This document shows positions 1 to 9,216 of a stretch of 64,000 nt of DNA, piece after piece. How positions within the stretch are numbered: the stretch's first letter is position 1; every line of letters begins with the position of its first letter. The DNA is taken from contig NZ_BMML01000034.1 in the NCBI RefSeq assembly GCF_014645815.1, positions 31,982 through 95,981 on the forward strand, in the 5' to 3' direction. The DNA is from Streptomyces fuscichromogenes (GTDB taxonomy: Bacteria; Actinomycetota; Actinomycetes; Streptomycetales; Streptomycetaceae). The notes beneath the pieces were generated by a model. That model was not told the origin of the DNA and searched no databases. It saw nothing but the letters and a program-made list of their open reading frames with translations. The position numbers were made by a program, and so were the translations under genes.

Positions 1-12
1 CAGGGGCGGGCG

Positions 13-753
13 ATGGAGCAGACACACACCTCGCACAACGGCACGGCGACGGCGACTCCGGGCGCCCAGCGCCGGGTTCTGGTCGTGGAGGACGACCCCA
101 CGATCGTCGACGCCATCGCGGTCCGCCTGCGCGCCGAGGGATTCCTCGTGCAAACCGCGGGCGACGGACCGACGGCCGTGGACACCGCCGAGGCCTGGCA
201 GCCCGACCTGCTGATCCTCGACATCATGCTGCCCGGCTTCGACGGTCTGGAGGTCTGCCGGCGCGTGCAGGCCGCGCGCCCGGTGCCGGTGCTGATGCTC
301 ACCGCGCGCGACGACGAGACCGACATGCTGGTCGGCCTCGGGGTCGGCGCCGACGACTACATGACCAAGCCGTTCTCCATGCGGGAGCTGGCGGCGCGCG
401 TGCACGTGCTGCTGCGGCGGGTGGAGCGGGCGGCCATCGCGGCCTCCACGCCCCGCTCCGGCATCCTGCGCCTGGGCGAGCTGGAGATCGACCACGCGCA
501 GCGCCGGGTCCGGGTGCGCAGCGAGGACGTCCACCTCACCCCCACCGAGTTCGACCTCCTCGTCTGCCTGGCGAACACCCCGCGCGCGGTGCTCTCCCGT
601 GAGCAGCTGCTCGCCGAGGTGTGGGACTGGGCGGACGCCTCCGGCACCCGCACGGTCGACAGCCACATCAAGGCGCTGCGCCGGAAGATCGGCGCCGAGC
701 GGATCCGCACCGTGCACGGTGTGGGCTACGCGCTGGAGACCCCGACGCCATGA
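13..753 (+). CDS. OmpR/PhoB-family response regulator
   Basis: Two-component response regulator of 246 aa. An N-terminal receiver domain (about residues 21-135) carries the acidic pair in VVEDD, the phospho-acceptor Asp in LLILDIMLPGFDG and the conserved Lys in MTKPFS. A winged-helix DNA-binding domain follows (about 150-243), with the typical LTPTEFDLLVCL and RTVDSHIKALRRKIG segments. The stop overlaps the ATG of the kinase gene by 4 bp (ATGA), so the two are translationally coupled and this regulator is the partner of that kinase. A 20-residue Thr/Ala-rich extension precedes the receiver; the ATG lies only 12 bases into the window, so the upstream region and a possible earlier start cannot be judged. 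Target genes are unknown; kgd downstream is one candidate. Confidence 0.93.
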   Translation: MEQTHTSHNGTATATPGAQRRVLVVEDDPTIVDAIAVRLRAEGFLVQTAGDGPTAVDTAEAWQPDLLILDIMLPGFDGLEVCRRVQAARPVPVLMLTARDDETDMLVGLGVGADDYMTKPFSMRELAARVHVLLRRVERAAIAASTPRSGILRLGELEIDHAQRRVRVRSEDVHLTPTEFDLLVCLANTPRAVLSREQLLAEVWDWADASGTRTVDSHIKALRRKIGAERIRTVHGVGYALETPTP

Positions 754-1856
754 GCGGCGGCCCGGCCGGACCGAGAGACCCCGGGGAGGAGCCCTGGGGC
801 GGTGTACGCCCGTTCTCGATCAAGACCAAACTGGGCGCGCTCGTCGTCGTGTCCGTACTGATCACGACAGGCCTGTCGATGATCGCGGTGCACACCAAGA
901 CGGAGCTGCGCTTCATCACGGTCTTCTCGATGATCGCCACACTCCTGATAACGCAGTTCGTGGCGCATTCGCTCACCGCGCCGCTGGACGACATGAACCT
1001 GGTGGCCCGGTCGATCGCGCAGGGCGACTACACGCGCCGGGTGCGCGAGAACCGCCGGGACGAGCTGGGCGACCTCGCCGAGACGATCAACGTCATGGCC
1101 GACGAGCTGGAGGCCCAGGACCGCCAGCGCAAGGAGCTGGTCGCGAACGTCTCGCACGAGCTGCGCACGCCCATCGCGGGCCTGCGGGCCGTCCTGGAGA
1201 ACGTCGTCGACGGCATCGCCGAGCCGGACACCGAGACGATGCGCACCGCGCTGAAGCAGACCGAGCGCCTCGGCCGGCTGGTCGAGACCCTCCTCGACCT
1301 GTCCCGGCTCGACAACGGCGTCGTACCGCTGCGGCAGCGCCGCTTCGAGGTGTGGCCGTACCTCTCGGGCGTGCTCAAGGAGGCCAACATGGTCGCCGGG
1401 GCGCGCGGGCTCGCCTCGAACTCCGGGAGCCACACCCGTACCGACGTCCATCTGCACCTCGACGTCTCCCCGCCCGAGCTGACCACGCACGCCGACCCGG
1501 AGCGCATCCACCAGGTCGTGGTGAACCTGATCGACAACGCGGTCAAGCACAGCCCGGCACACGGCCGGGTGACCGTGAAGGCGCGGCGCGGACCGCAGCC
1601 GGAGTCGCTGGAACTGGAGGTCCTGGACGAGGGCCCCGGCATTCCGCGCTCGGAGTGGCACCGCGTCTTCGAACGCTTCAACCGCGGCTCCGTACGGCGG
1701 CCGCACGGTCCGGGCAGCGACGGCGGCACCGGACTGGGGCTGGCGATCGCCCGGTGGGCGGTGGATCTGCACGGCGGCCGGATCGGCGTGGCCGAATCCG
1801 AGCGGGGCTGCAGGATTATCGTCACTCTCCCGGGGCTTTCATCCGTGCCAAGTTGA
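750..1856 (+). CDS. Sensor histidine kinase with minimal sensor region
   Basis: Membrane histidine kinase of 368 aa, partner of the preceding regulator. I start it at the ATG overlapping that gene's stop (ATGA). A short cytoplasmic N-terminus is followed by two hydrophobic segments (about residues 32-50 and 57-73) separated by only a few residues (HTKTELRF), so there is almost no extracytoplasmic sensor domain. HAMP follows (about 74-130), then the HisKA dimerisation helix with the phospho-acceptor His in NVSHELRTPIAGL, and an HATPase domain with an N box (NLIDNAVKHS), G1 (DEGPGIP) and G2 (GGTGLGLAIAR). The near-absent loop suggests intramembrane or partner-mediated sensing, as in intramembrane-sensing kinases; that is inference. 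Confidence 0.93.
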   Translation: MSGGPAGPRDPGEEPWGGVRPFSIKTKLGALVVVSVLITTGLSMIAVHTKTELRFITVFSMIATLLITQFVAHSLTAPLDDMNLVARSIAQGDYTRRVRENRRDELGDLAETINVMADELEAQDRQRKELVANVSHELRTPIAGLRAVLENVVDGIAEPDTETMRTALKQTERLGRLVETLLDLSRLDNGVVPLRQRRFEVWPYLSGVLKEANMVAGARGLASNSGSHTRTDVHLHLDVSPPELTTHADPERIHQVVVNLIDNAVKHSPAHGRVTVKARRGPQPESLELEVLDEGPGIPRSEWHRVFERFNRGSVRRPHGPGSDGGTGLGLAIARWAVDLHGGRIGVAESERGCRIIVTLPGLSSVPS

Positions 1857-2183
1857 CGTAAAGTTCGATCCGGAGCCTCAAGATCCACCTGCGGTCCGCA
1901 CCGCCGTCCGCGCAGCCGGACACGTGTGGTCAGGTACGGCCCCCGCGCACGTCGCGGCAGGCGCCGGAGCGAGGTGATCACCGGCGGGGGCGGAGCCATG
2001 CCCGGTTCGGCCCTTTCACAGCGCAACCACGCTTGTTTCCCGCCATATCAAGCCCTGAAACCCGGTTTTTGATGTGACTTACGCGACGATGAACCGGCCC
2101 GACCTGACCTTCGCGGTCTTGGAGGCGTAGCCTTAATTCCCGCTGTCCATCACCTTGTGAAGCGGAAGAGGGCGGTTGCCGCC
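1857..2183 (+). other. 327-bp intergenic region before kgd
   Basis: No convincing gene is seen. It must hold the kgd promoter, but I could not place a confident -35/-10 pair. The purine-rich GGAAGAGGGCGG at 2164-2175 is the probable ribosome binding site for the GTG at 2184. Confidence 0.5.
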
Positions 2184-5100
2184 GTGTCGCCACAGTCCCC
2201 CAGTAACTCGAGCATCTCCACCGACGCAGACCAAGCGGGCAAGAATCCCGCAGCCGCGTTCGGACCGAACGAGTGGCTCGTCGACGAGATCTATCAGCAG
2301 TACCTCCAGGACCCGAACTCGGTAGACCGTGCCTGGTGGGACTTCTTCGCCGACTACAAGCCGGGGGCGCCCGCCGCCTCGGCTCCGGCGGGTACCGCGG
2401 CCGCGGGGGCCGCGGGCACCACCTCCACGACACCCGCACCGGCCCAGCCGGCGGCTCCGGCGCCCGCCGCCGCTCCCGCCGCGAAGGCGCCCGCCGCGCC
2501 CGCTCCGGCCGCCCCGGTGGCCGCTCCCCAGGCCGCGGCCCCCGCTCCGGCGCCCGCGAAGCCCGCCGCCGCCCCGGCCGCGGCGAAGCCGGCCCCGGCC
2601 GCCGCGAAGGCCGCGCCCGCCGCCGCGGCGCCCGACGGTCCCGAGCTGGTCACCCTGCGTGGTCCCGCCGCCGCCGTCGCGAAGAACATGAGCGCCTCGC
2701 TGGACGTGCCGACGGCCACCTCGGTCCGCGCGGTCCCGGTGAAGCTGTTGTTCGACAACCGCATCGTCATCAACAACCATCTCAAGCGCGCCCGGGGCGG
2801 GAAGATCTCCTTCACGCACCTGATCGGCTTCGCGATGGTGCAGGCCCTCAAGGCCATGCCGTCGATGAACTACTCCTTCGCGGAGAAGGACGGCAAGCCG
2901 ACCCTGGTCAAGCCGCCGCACGTGAACTTCGGCCTGGCCATCGACCTGGTGAAGCCCAACGGCGACCGCCAGCTCGTCGTGGCCGGCATCAAGAAGGCCG
3001 AGACGCTGAACTTCTTCGAGTTCTGGCAGGCCTACGAGGACATCGTCCGTCGCGCCCGCGACAACAAGCTGACGATGGACGACTTCACCGGCGTCACGGT
3101 CTCCCTGACCAACCCCGGCGGCCTCGGCACCGTCCACTCGGTCCCGCGTCTGATGCCCGGCCAGTCGGTCATCATGGGCGTCGGCTCCATGGACTACCCG
3201 GCGGAGTTCCAGGGCACCAGCCAGGACACCCTGAACAAGCTCGGCATCTCGAAGGTCATGACGCTCACGTCGACCTACGACCACCGGGTCATCCAGGGCG
3301 CCGCCTCCGGCGAGTTCCTGCGCCAGGTCGCGAACCTCCTGCTCGGCGAGAGCGGCTTCTACGACGACATCTTCGAGGCCCTGCGCATCCCCTACGAGCC
3401 GGTCCGCTGGCTGCGGGACATCGACGCCTCGCACGACGACGACGTCACCAAGGCCGCCCGCGTCTTCGAGCTGATCCACTCCTACCGGGTCCGCGGCCAC
3501 GTCATGGCCGACACCGACCCGCTGGAGTACAAGCAGCGCAAGCACCCCGACCTGGACATCATCGAGCACGGCCTCACCCTGTGGGACCTGGAGCGCGAGT
3601 TCGCCGTCGGCGGCTTCGCCGGCAAGTCGATGATGAAGCTGCGCGACATCCTCGGCGTGCTGCGCGACTCGTACTGCCGCACCACCGGCATCGAGTTCAT
3701 GCACATCCAGGACCCGAAGCAGCGCAAGTGGATCCAGGACCGCGTGGAGCGCCCGCACTCCAAGATGGAGCGCGAGGAGCAGCTGCGGATCCTGCGCCGC
3801 CTGAACGCGGCGGAGGCCTTCGAGACCTTCCTGCAGACGAAGTACGTCGGCCAGAAGCGCTTCTCCCTGGAGGGCGGCGAGTCCGTCATCCCGCTGCTCG
3901 ACGCGGTGATCGACTCCGCCGCCGAGTCCCGCCTGGACGAGGTCATCATCGGCATGGCCCACCGCGGCCGCCTGAACATCCTCGCGAACATCGTCGGCAA
4001 GTCGTACGCGCAGATCTTCCGCGAGTTCGAGGGCAACCTCGACCCGAAGTCGATGCACGGCTCCGGCGACGTGAAGTACCACCTGGGCGCCGAGGGCACC
4101 TTCACCGGCCTGGACGGCGAGCAGATCAAGGTCTCGCTGGCCGCCAACCCGTCCCACCTGGAGACGGTCGACCCGGTCATCGAGGGCATCGCCCGCGCCA
4201 AGCAGGACGTCATCAACAAGGGCGGCACGGACTTCACGGTGCTGCCGGTGGCGATCCATGGCGACGCGGCCTTCGCGGGCCAGGGCGTGGTGGCCGAGAC
4301 CCTGAACATGTCGCAGCTGCGCGGCTACCGCACCGGCGGCACGGTCCACGTCGTCATCAACAACCAGGTCGGCTTCACCGCGGCCCCCGAGTCCTCGCGC
4401 TCCTCGATGTACGCGACGGACGTGGCCCGCATGATCGAGGCCCCGATCTTCCACGTGAACGGCGACGACCCCGAGGCCGTCGTCCGCGTCGCGCGACTGG
4501 CCTTCGAGTTCCGCCAGGCGTTCAACAAGGACGTGGTGATCGACCTCATCTGCTACCGCCGCCGCGGTCACAACGAGTCGGACAACCCGGCCTTCACCCA
4601 GCCGCTGATGTACGACCTGATCGACAAGAAGCGCTCGGTGCGCAAGCTCTACACCGAGTCCCTGATCGGTCGCGGCGACATCACCCTGGAAGAGGCCGAG
4701 CAGGCCCTCCAGGACTACCAGGGCCAGCTGGAGAAGGTCTTCACGGAGGTCCGTGAGGCCACCTCGCAGCCGGCCGCCGGTGCGGTCCACGAACCGCAGG
4801 ACGGCTTCCCGGTGGCCGTGCCGACGGCGATCTCCTCGGAGACCGTCAAGCGCATCGCCGAGTCCCAGGTCAACATCCCGGACTACTTCACCGTCCACCC
4901 GCGTCTGCTGCCGCAGCTGCAGCGCCGGGCGGCGATGATCGAGGACGGCACGATCGACTGGGGCATGGGCGAGACCCTCGCCATCGGCTCGCTGCTGATG
5001 GAGGGCACCCCGGTGCGCCTCTCCGGCCAGGACTCCCAGCGCGGCACCTTCGGCCAGCGGCACGCGGTCCTGATCGACCGGGAGACGGGCGCGGACTACA

Positions 5101-6002
5101 CCCCGCTCCTCTACCTGTCCGAGGACCAGGCCCGCTACAACGTCTACAACTCGCTGCTCTCCGAATACGCGGTGATGGGCTTCGAGTACGGCTACTCGCT
5201 GGCCCGCCCGGACGCGCTGGTCATGTGGGAGGCGCAGTTCGGCGACTTCACCAACGGCGCCCAGTCGGTCATCGACGAGTACATCTCGGCGGCGGAGCAG
5301 AAGTGGGGCCAGACGTCCGGCGTCACGCTCCTCCTCCCGCACGGCTACGAGGGACAGGGTCCGGACCACTCCTCGGCCCGCATCGAGCGCTTCCTCCAGC
5401 TGTGCGCGCAGAACAACATGACGGTCGCGATGCCGACCCTCCCGTCGAACTACTTCCACCTCCTGCGGTGGCAGGTGCACAACCCGCACCACAAGCCGCT
5501 GGTCGTCTTCACCCCGAAGTCGATGCTGCGCCTCAAGGCCGCGGCCTCGAAGGCGGAGGAGTTCACGAGCGGTCAGTTCCGCCCGGTCATCGGCGACTCG
5601 TCGGTGGACCCGAACGCGGTCCGCAAGGTCGTCTTCTGCACCGGCAAGGTCTACTACGACCTGGAGGCCGAGCGGCAGAAGCGCGGCGTCACGGACACCG
5701 CGATCATCCGGCTGGAGCGGCTGTACCCGCTGCCGGGTGCGGAGCTCCAGGCCGAGGTCAACAAGTACCCGAACGCCGAGAAATACCTGTGGACGCAGGA
5801 GGAGCCGGCGAACCAGGGTGCCTGGCCGTTCATCGCGCTCAACCTGATCGACCACCTGGACCTGGCGGTCGGCGCGGACGTCCCGGCCGGCGAGCGGCTG
5901 CGCCGCATCTCGCGCCCGCACTCCTCGTCCCCGGCGGTGGGTTCGGCCAAGCGCCACCAGGCGGAGCAGGAGCAGCTGGTGCGTGAGGTCTTCGAGGCGT
6001 AG
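2184..6002 (+). CDS. kgd: Multifunctional 2-oxoglutarate decarboxylase/dehydrogenase E1-E2 fusion
   Basis: Large cytoplasmic TCA-cycle enzyme (1272 aa) of the actinobacterial Kgd/OdhA type, in which a 2-oxoacid dehydrogenase acyltransferase-like domain is fused ahead of a thiamine-diphosphate E1. The first 50 residues are the conserved E1 N-terminus (NEWLVDEIYQQYLQDP); an Ala/Pro-rich flexible linker follows (about 60-155), then the acyltransferase core with the catalytic-type DHR motif (TYDHRVIQG, about residue 365), then the E1 domain with GMAHRGRLN near residue 590 and conserved Asn-, Gly- and His-rich cofactor segments. An in-frame GTG at 2157 would add nine basic residues but has no ribosome binding site, whereas GTG 2184 follows GGAAGAGGG. 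A strong hairpin lies just after the stop. The family works with E3 and lipoylated E2 of pyruvate dehydrogenase and is restrained by the FHA protein OdhI/GarA. Confidence 0.96.
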   Translation: MSPQSPSNSSISTDADQAGKNPAAAFGPNEWLVDEIYQQYLQDPNSVDRAWWDFFADYKPGAPAASAPAGTAAAGAAGTTSTTPAPAQPAAPAPAAAPAAKAPAAPAPAAPVAAPQAAAPAPAPAKPAAAPAAAKPAPAAAKAAPAAAAPDGPELVTLRGPAAAVAKNMSASLDVPTATSVRAVPVKLLFDNRIVINNHLKRARGGKISFTHLIGFAMVQALKAMPSMNYSFAEKDGKPTLVKPPHVNFGLAIDLVKPNGDRQLVVAGIKKAETLNFFEFWQAYEDIVRRARDNKLTMDDFTGVTVSLTNPGGLGTVHSVPRLMPGQSVIMGVGSMDYPAEFQGTSQDTLNKLGISKVMTLTSTYDHRVIQGAASGEFLRQVANLLLGESGFYDDIFEALRIPYEPVRWLRDIDASHDDDVTKAARVFELIHSYRVRGHVMADTDPLEYKQRKHPDLDIIEHGLTLWDLEREFAVGGFAGKSMMKLRDILGVLRDSYCRTTGIEFMHIQDPKQRKWIQDRVERPHSKMEREEQLRILRRLNAAEAFETFLQTKYVGQKRFSLEGGESVIPLLDAVIDSAAESRLDEVIIGMAHRGRLNILANIVGKSYAQIFREFEGNLDPKSMHGSGDVKYHLGAEGTFTGLDGEQIKVSLAANPSHLETVDPVIEGIARAKQDVINKGGTDFTVLPVAIHGDAAFAGQGVVAETLNMSQLRGYRTGGTVHVVINNQVGFTAAPESSRSSMYATDVARMIEAPIFHVNGDDPEAVVRVARLAFEFRQAFNKDVVIDLICYRRRGHNESDNPAFTQPLMYDLIDKKRSVRKLYTESLIGRGDITLEEAEQALQDYQGQLEKVFTEVREATSQPAAGAVHEPQDGFPVAVPTAISSETVKRIAESQVNIPDYFTVHPRLLPQLQRRAAMIEDGTIDWGMGETLAIGSLLMEGTPVRLSGQDSQRGTFGQRHAVLIDRETGADYTPLLYLSEDQARYNVYNSLLSEYAVMGFEYGYSLARPDALVMWEAQFGDFTNGAQSVIDEYISAAEQKWGQTSGVTLLLPHGYEGQGPDHSSARIERFLQLCAQNNMTVAMPTLPSNYFHLLRWQVHNPHHKPLVVFTPKSMLRLKAAASKAEEFTSGQFRPVIGDSSVDPNAVRKVVFCTGKVYYDLEAERQKRGVTDTAIIRLERLYPLPGAELQAEVNKYPNAEKYLWTQEEPANQGAWPFIALNLIDHLDLAVGADVPAGERLRRISRPHSSSPAVGSAKRHQAEQEQLVREVFEA

Positions 6003-6026
6003 TCCTCCGGCAGCACGGCACCAGGA

Positions 6027-6061
6027 AGGGCCCGGCCCCCGTCACGGGGGCCGGGCCTTTC
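6027..6061. terminator. Bidirectional terminator between kgd and fxsT
   Basis: A 13-bp perfect inverted repeat (GGCCCGGCCCCCG, 3-nt loop) is followed by TTT on the plus strand and preceded by a purine run. It lies between two convergent stop codons (6002 and 6078) and can serve both genes. Confidence 0.85.
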
Positions 6062-6077
6062 GGCGTTCGCTTCCGCC

Positions 6078-9038
6078 TCAGCTCGCCTGGGGCTCGAAGT
6101 CCCAGTACGGGCGGTTGCGGACGCGGGCGGAGACGGTGTGGATGTGGTGGCTGCCCAGCGTCGCCTCCAGGTCCGCCAGGGCCTCCTGCTCGACCTTCGC
6201 GGCCTCCGGGCGGGAGCGCAGGCCGCGCAGGTCGGCCGCGTGGGCGACGCGGGCCGACAGGGTCAGCGGGTGGGTACGGCCGAGGGCCTCGGCGGCCCGG
6301 ACCACGGTGATCCTGCTCAGTTCCGCGGCGGACTCCATGTCGCCGACGAGACTGCGCAGCGCGGAGGTGTTGACGGCACAGCCGAGCGTGTAGGGGTGGC
6401 TCTCCCCCACCGCCTCGGTCATCTCGGCCAGCGCCCGCTCGATCAGGACCAGACCGTGGTCCCATTCGCCCACGTTGCGCAGGACCAGCGCCAGGTTCAC
6501 CCGGGCACCGACCACGAACGGGTGCCCCTGCGGGAGCAGTTGCTCGTAGCGGGCCAGGACGGACTCGCCGGTCTCGCGGGCCAGGTCGATGTCGCCGTGC
6601 TCGCGGTGGAAGCAGCTGTGGCTGACGGCAGCGGACAGGGTGAGCAGATTCCGGTCGCCGAGTTTGCGTTCGAAGCCGTCCAGCACCTTGGCGAGCAGCG
6701 TGCCGGCCGCCGCCCGGTCCCCGCCGCGCAGCCTGCACAGGGCCAGGTTGTGCTCGGCGCGCAGGGTGTCCTGGTGGGTCTCGCCCGCGACCAGCCGGTA
6801 CTCGCGTACGTTGGCGACCTGGATGGACTCGGCCTCCGCGTAGCGGCCCAGCAGCCTGAGACCGATCGCGTACGACACCTCGGAGAACAGCGTCCACAGG
6901 TGCCGGCCGGTCAGCACGAGCCGGCGCTGCTCCAGGGTCCGCCGGTCGATCTCCAGCGCCTCCTGGTAGCGGCCCGTCAGCCGGAGGGCGAAGCCCAGGT
7001 TGTTCAGCGCGTTGAGGGTCCGCGCGTCCTGCTCGCCGAGGAGTTCCCGATAGGCGGGATACAGCTGTTCGTTCAGTGCGAGGGCTTCGGCGTAGTGGCC
7101 CTGGAGGCCCACGTCGGCCGCGAGTCCGCTGAGCACGCGCAGATAGTCGAGATCGTGTTCGCCGCGTTCCTGGCGCAGCTGCTCCGCCGCCGCACGCTCG
7201 ATGGTCTCCGCCTCCTCCAGCCGCCCGGTCGCCCGCAGCAGGTTGGCGTACTGGTAGGTGAGGTCCCAGATCCGCGGATGCGAGGCGCCCAGCAGTTCGT
7301 GCCAGGCGTCGAGGGCCCGGCGGGCGAGGTCGCGGCCGGCGGCGTACTCACCCGCGAAGTACATGTAGCGAAGGCAGTTGAGGACCAGGGTCTGCACCCT
7401 GCGGTCCGTGCTGCCGAGGACGTCGGCGTACGGGAGGTGCGGCACGAGCTCCGCGTACGTCGCCCAGCTGCGGGTGTCGGTGGGACGGCCGGGGTCGGCC
7501 TCGGCCAGCGCCCGCCGCACCACGTCGACGAAGTCCCGGCGCTCCTCGCCGGGCATGTCCCTGGCGACGGCCTGGTGCACCATCCGGTGCAGGTACACCG
7601 ACTCCCCGGCCGACGACTCGGCGTCCGCGCCGACCTCGTGGGACTCCAGCCGGACCACGGAGTACTGGCGCAGCTGGTTGATCGCCCGGTTCCACAGGAG
7701 CGGATCGTCCAGCAGCCCTCTCAGCTGTTCCGGCAGGTCGTCGTGGGACATCTCGCGCAGCAGGCGCACCGGGATGAAACCCGGCGCGAAGAACGTGCAC
7801 AGGCGCAGCAGGGCGACGGACTCCGGGACCATGTCCCGCAAGGTGTTCAGCAGGATCGACCACGCCGTCTGGAAGGCCACCGGGAAGTCGGCGGACACCC
7901 GGACCACGTCCTGGTCGACACCGCCCTCCAGGAGCTCGATGTAGTGCTCGACGGACAGGCCGGAGTCGTTCAGCCAGCCGGCCGACTGGTCCAGCAGCAG
8001 GGGCAGGTCCTCCAGGGCCTCGGCGAGCTGGTCGGCCTCGTGATCGGTGAGCCGGGGCGCGCGGCGCCGGATGAAGGCGATCGACTCGTCACGGGTGTAG
8101 ACCCGCACTTCGAGCAGCTCGCTGTTGTGCGCCCCCCACTCCAGATTGCGGGAGGTGATGACCACATGGCCCGGTCCGGTGGGGACCAGGTCCGAGATCT
8201 GGTCCGGCTCGTCCGCGCCGTCCAGGATCAGCAGCCAGCGGGAGAAGGGTGTGCCCCGGCGCAGGGAGTCACGGACCGCGCGGAGCCGCTCCCCGTACTC
8301 GTCGCCGGTGGGCAGGCCGAGTCTCGGGGCGAGTTCGGCCAGCAGGCGGCGGCAGGAGACCCGGCTCTCCGCGTTGACCCACCACACCACGTCGTACTCG
8401 GAACCGAAGCGGTAGACGTACTCGGCGGCCAGCTGGGTCTTGCCCACCCCCGACATGCCGAACAGCGTGACGACACCGGCTCCCGGTTCGCTGTCCCGGA
8501 GCAGGCGGTACGCGTCGGTCAGCACCGGATCGCGGCCCGTGAAGCGGGTGTTGCGGCGCGGCACACCGCCCCACACCTCGGGCATCGCGGCGGGGAAGCG
8601 GGGGCCGCGGCGGCCCTCGTCCGGCGGACGGCCGTCGGCCCGCAGCTCCAGCCGGTCCAGCAGCCGCCGTTCCGCCTCGTCGTCGCCCATGTTGGTCAGG
8701 TCGACCGGTGCCAGTACGGCGACGGCGGAGGGGACGGCCGTGCCGGTGACGGAGACGGCGGCGAACTTGGCGGGGTCCGGTGCGACGACCTCGCGCAGAG
8801 CCTCGTTCCACTCCGCGAAGGTGCGCGGACCGAGCTGGAAGTACTGCTCGCTCACCAGGATGAGGACCCGGCCCTCGGCGAGCGCGAGGCCGCGCAGGAG
8901 GTCCACCAGGGTCTCCTCCGCCGGGGAGTCCCAGCGCAGGTAGACGACCCGGACGCCGCGCCGCTCCAGCCTGTCGCCGATCCACGCCGCCCAGGCCCGG
9001 TTGAACGAGGCGAAGCTGATCGTGATCGTCTGCCTCAC
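6078..9038 (-). CDS. fxsT: FxsT-like TIR/NB-ARC/TPR protein of the FxSxx-COOH system
   Basis: Last gene of the six-gene minus-strand unit; 986 aa. A TIR-like domain occupies about residues 4-95 (ITISFASFNRAWAAWIGD; a Glu candidate for the NADase site in RTFAEWNEAL, about 76). An NB-ARC/STAND NTPase follows, with P-loop GMSGVGKT (194-201), Walker B WLLILD (about 268-273) and a winged-helix ARC segment with VYLHRMVHQAVARD. From about residue 560 to the end there are tandem TPRs of the kinesin-light-chain type (repeated GxxHPxTL signatures). GTG at 9038 is chosen because it follows AAGGGGGG and places the TIR first strand at the N-terminus; an ATG at 9107 would add 23 low-complexity residues. 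FxsT proteins accompany FxsA/FxsB; their role in the pathway is not established. A related TIR-STAND-TPR gene lies at 51878-54751. Confidence 0.88.
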   Translation of the reverse strand: MRQTITISFASFNRAWAAWIGDRLERRGVRVVYLRWDSPAEETLVDLLRGLALAEGRVLILVSEQYFQLGPRTFAEWNEALREVVAPDPAKFAAVSVTGTAVPSAVAVLAPVDLTNMGDDEAERRLLDRLELRADGRPPDEGRRGPRFPAAMPEVWGGVPRRNTRFTGRDPVLTDAYRLLRDSEPGAGVVTLFGMSGVGKTQLAAEYVYRFGSEYDVVWWVNAESRVSCRRLLAELAPRLGLPTGDEYGERLRAVRDSLRRGTPFSRWLLILDGADEPDQISDLVPTGPGHVVITSRNLEWGAHNSELLEVRVYTRDESIAFIRRRAPRLTDHEADQLAEALEDLPLLLDQSAGWLNDSGLSVEHYIELLEGGVDQDVVRVSADFPVAFQTAWSILLNTLRDMVPESVALLRLCTFFAPGFIPVRLLREMSHDDLPEQLRGLLDDPLLWNRAINQLRQYSVVRLESHEVGADAESSAGESVYLHRMVHQAVARDMPGEERRDFVDVVRRALAEADPGRPTDTRSWATYAELVPHLPYADVLGSTDRRVQTLVLNCLRYMYFAGEYAAGRDLARRALDAWHELLGASHPRIWDLTYQYANLLRATGRLEEAETIERAAAEQLRQERGEHDLDYLRVLSGLAADVGLQGHYAEALALNEQLYPAYRELLGEQDARTLNALNNLGFALRLTGRYQEALEIDRRTLEQRRLVLTGRHLWTLFSEVSYAIGLRLLGRYAEAESIQVANVREYRLVAGETHQDTLRAEHNLALCRLRGGDRAAAGTLLAKVLDGFERKLGDRNLLTLSAAVSHSCFHREHGDIDLARETGESVLARYEQLLPQGHPFVVGARVNLALVLRNVGEWDHGLVLIERALAEMTEAVGESHPYTLGCAVNTSALRSLVGDMESAAELSRITVVRAAEALGRTHPLTLSARVAHAADLRGLRSRPEAAKVEQEALADLEATLGSHHIHTVSARVRNRPYWDFEPQAS

Positions 9039-9216
9039 GGCCCCCCTTTCGGTCGGCCTGACCGGCGTGGGCGTTCCGGACCTGTCACGGCCGCCACGCG
9101 TGGCCATCGGCTTCGGGCATGCGGTGGTCTTCCCCGGATCGCCAGAAAGCGTAGGGCCTCGGCGCGGTTCTCCGGTAGGTCACCGACGCGGTGACAACCG
9201 GCGGGCAGGCGATCCA

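Noticed and set aside
2133..5957. 1274-aa open frame antisense to kgd
   Set aside because: It is a shadow of the strongly third-position-GC-biased kgd frame; its product is Arg/Val/Leu-rich with no domain, and kgd is certain.
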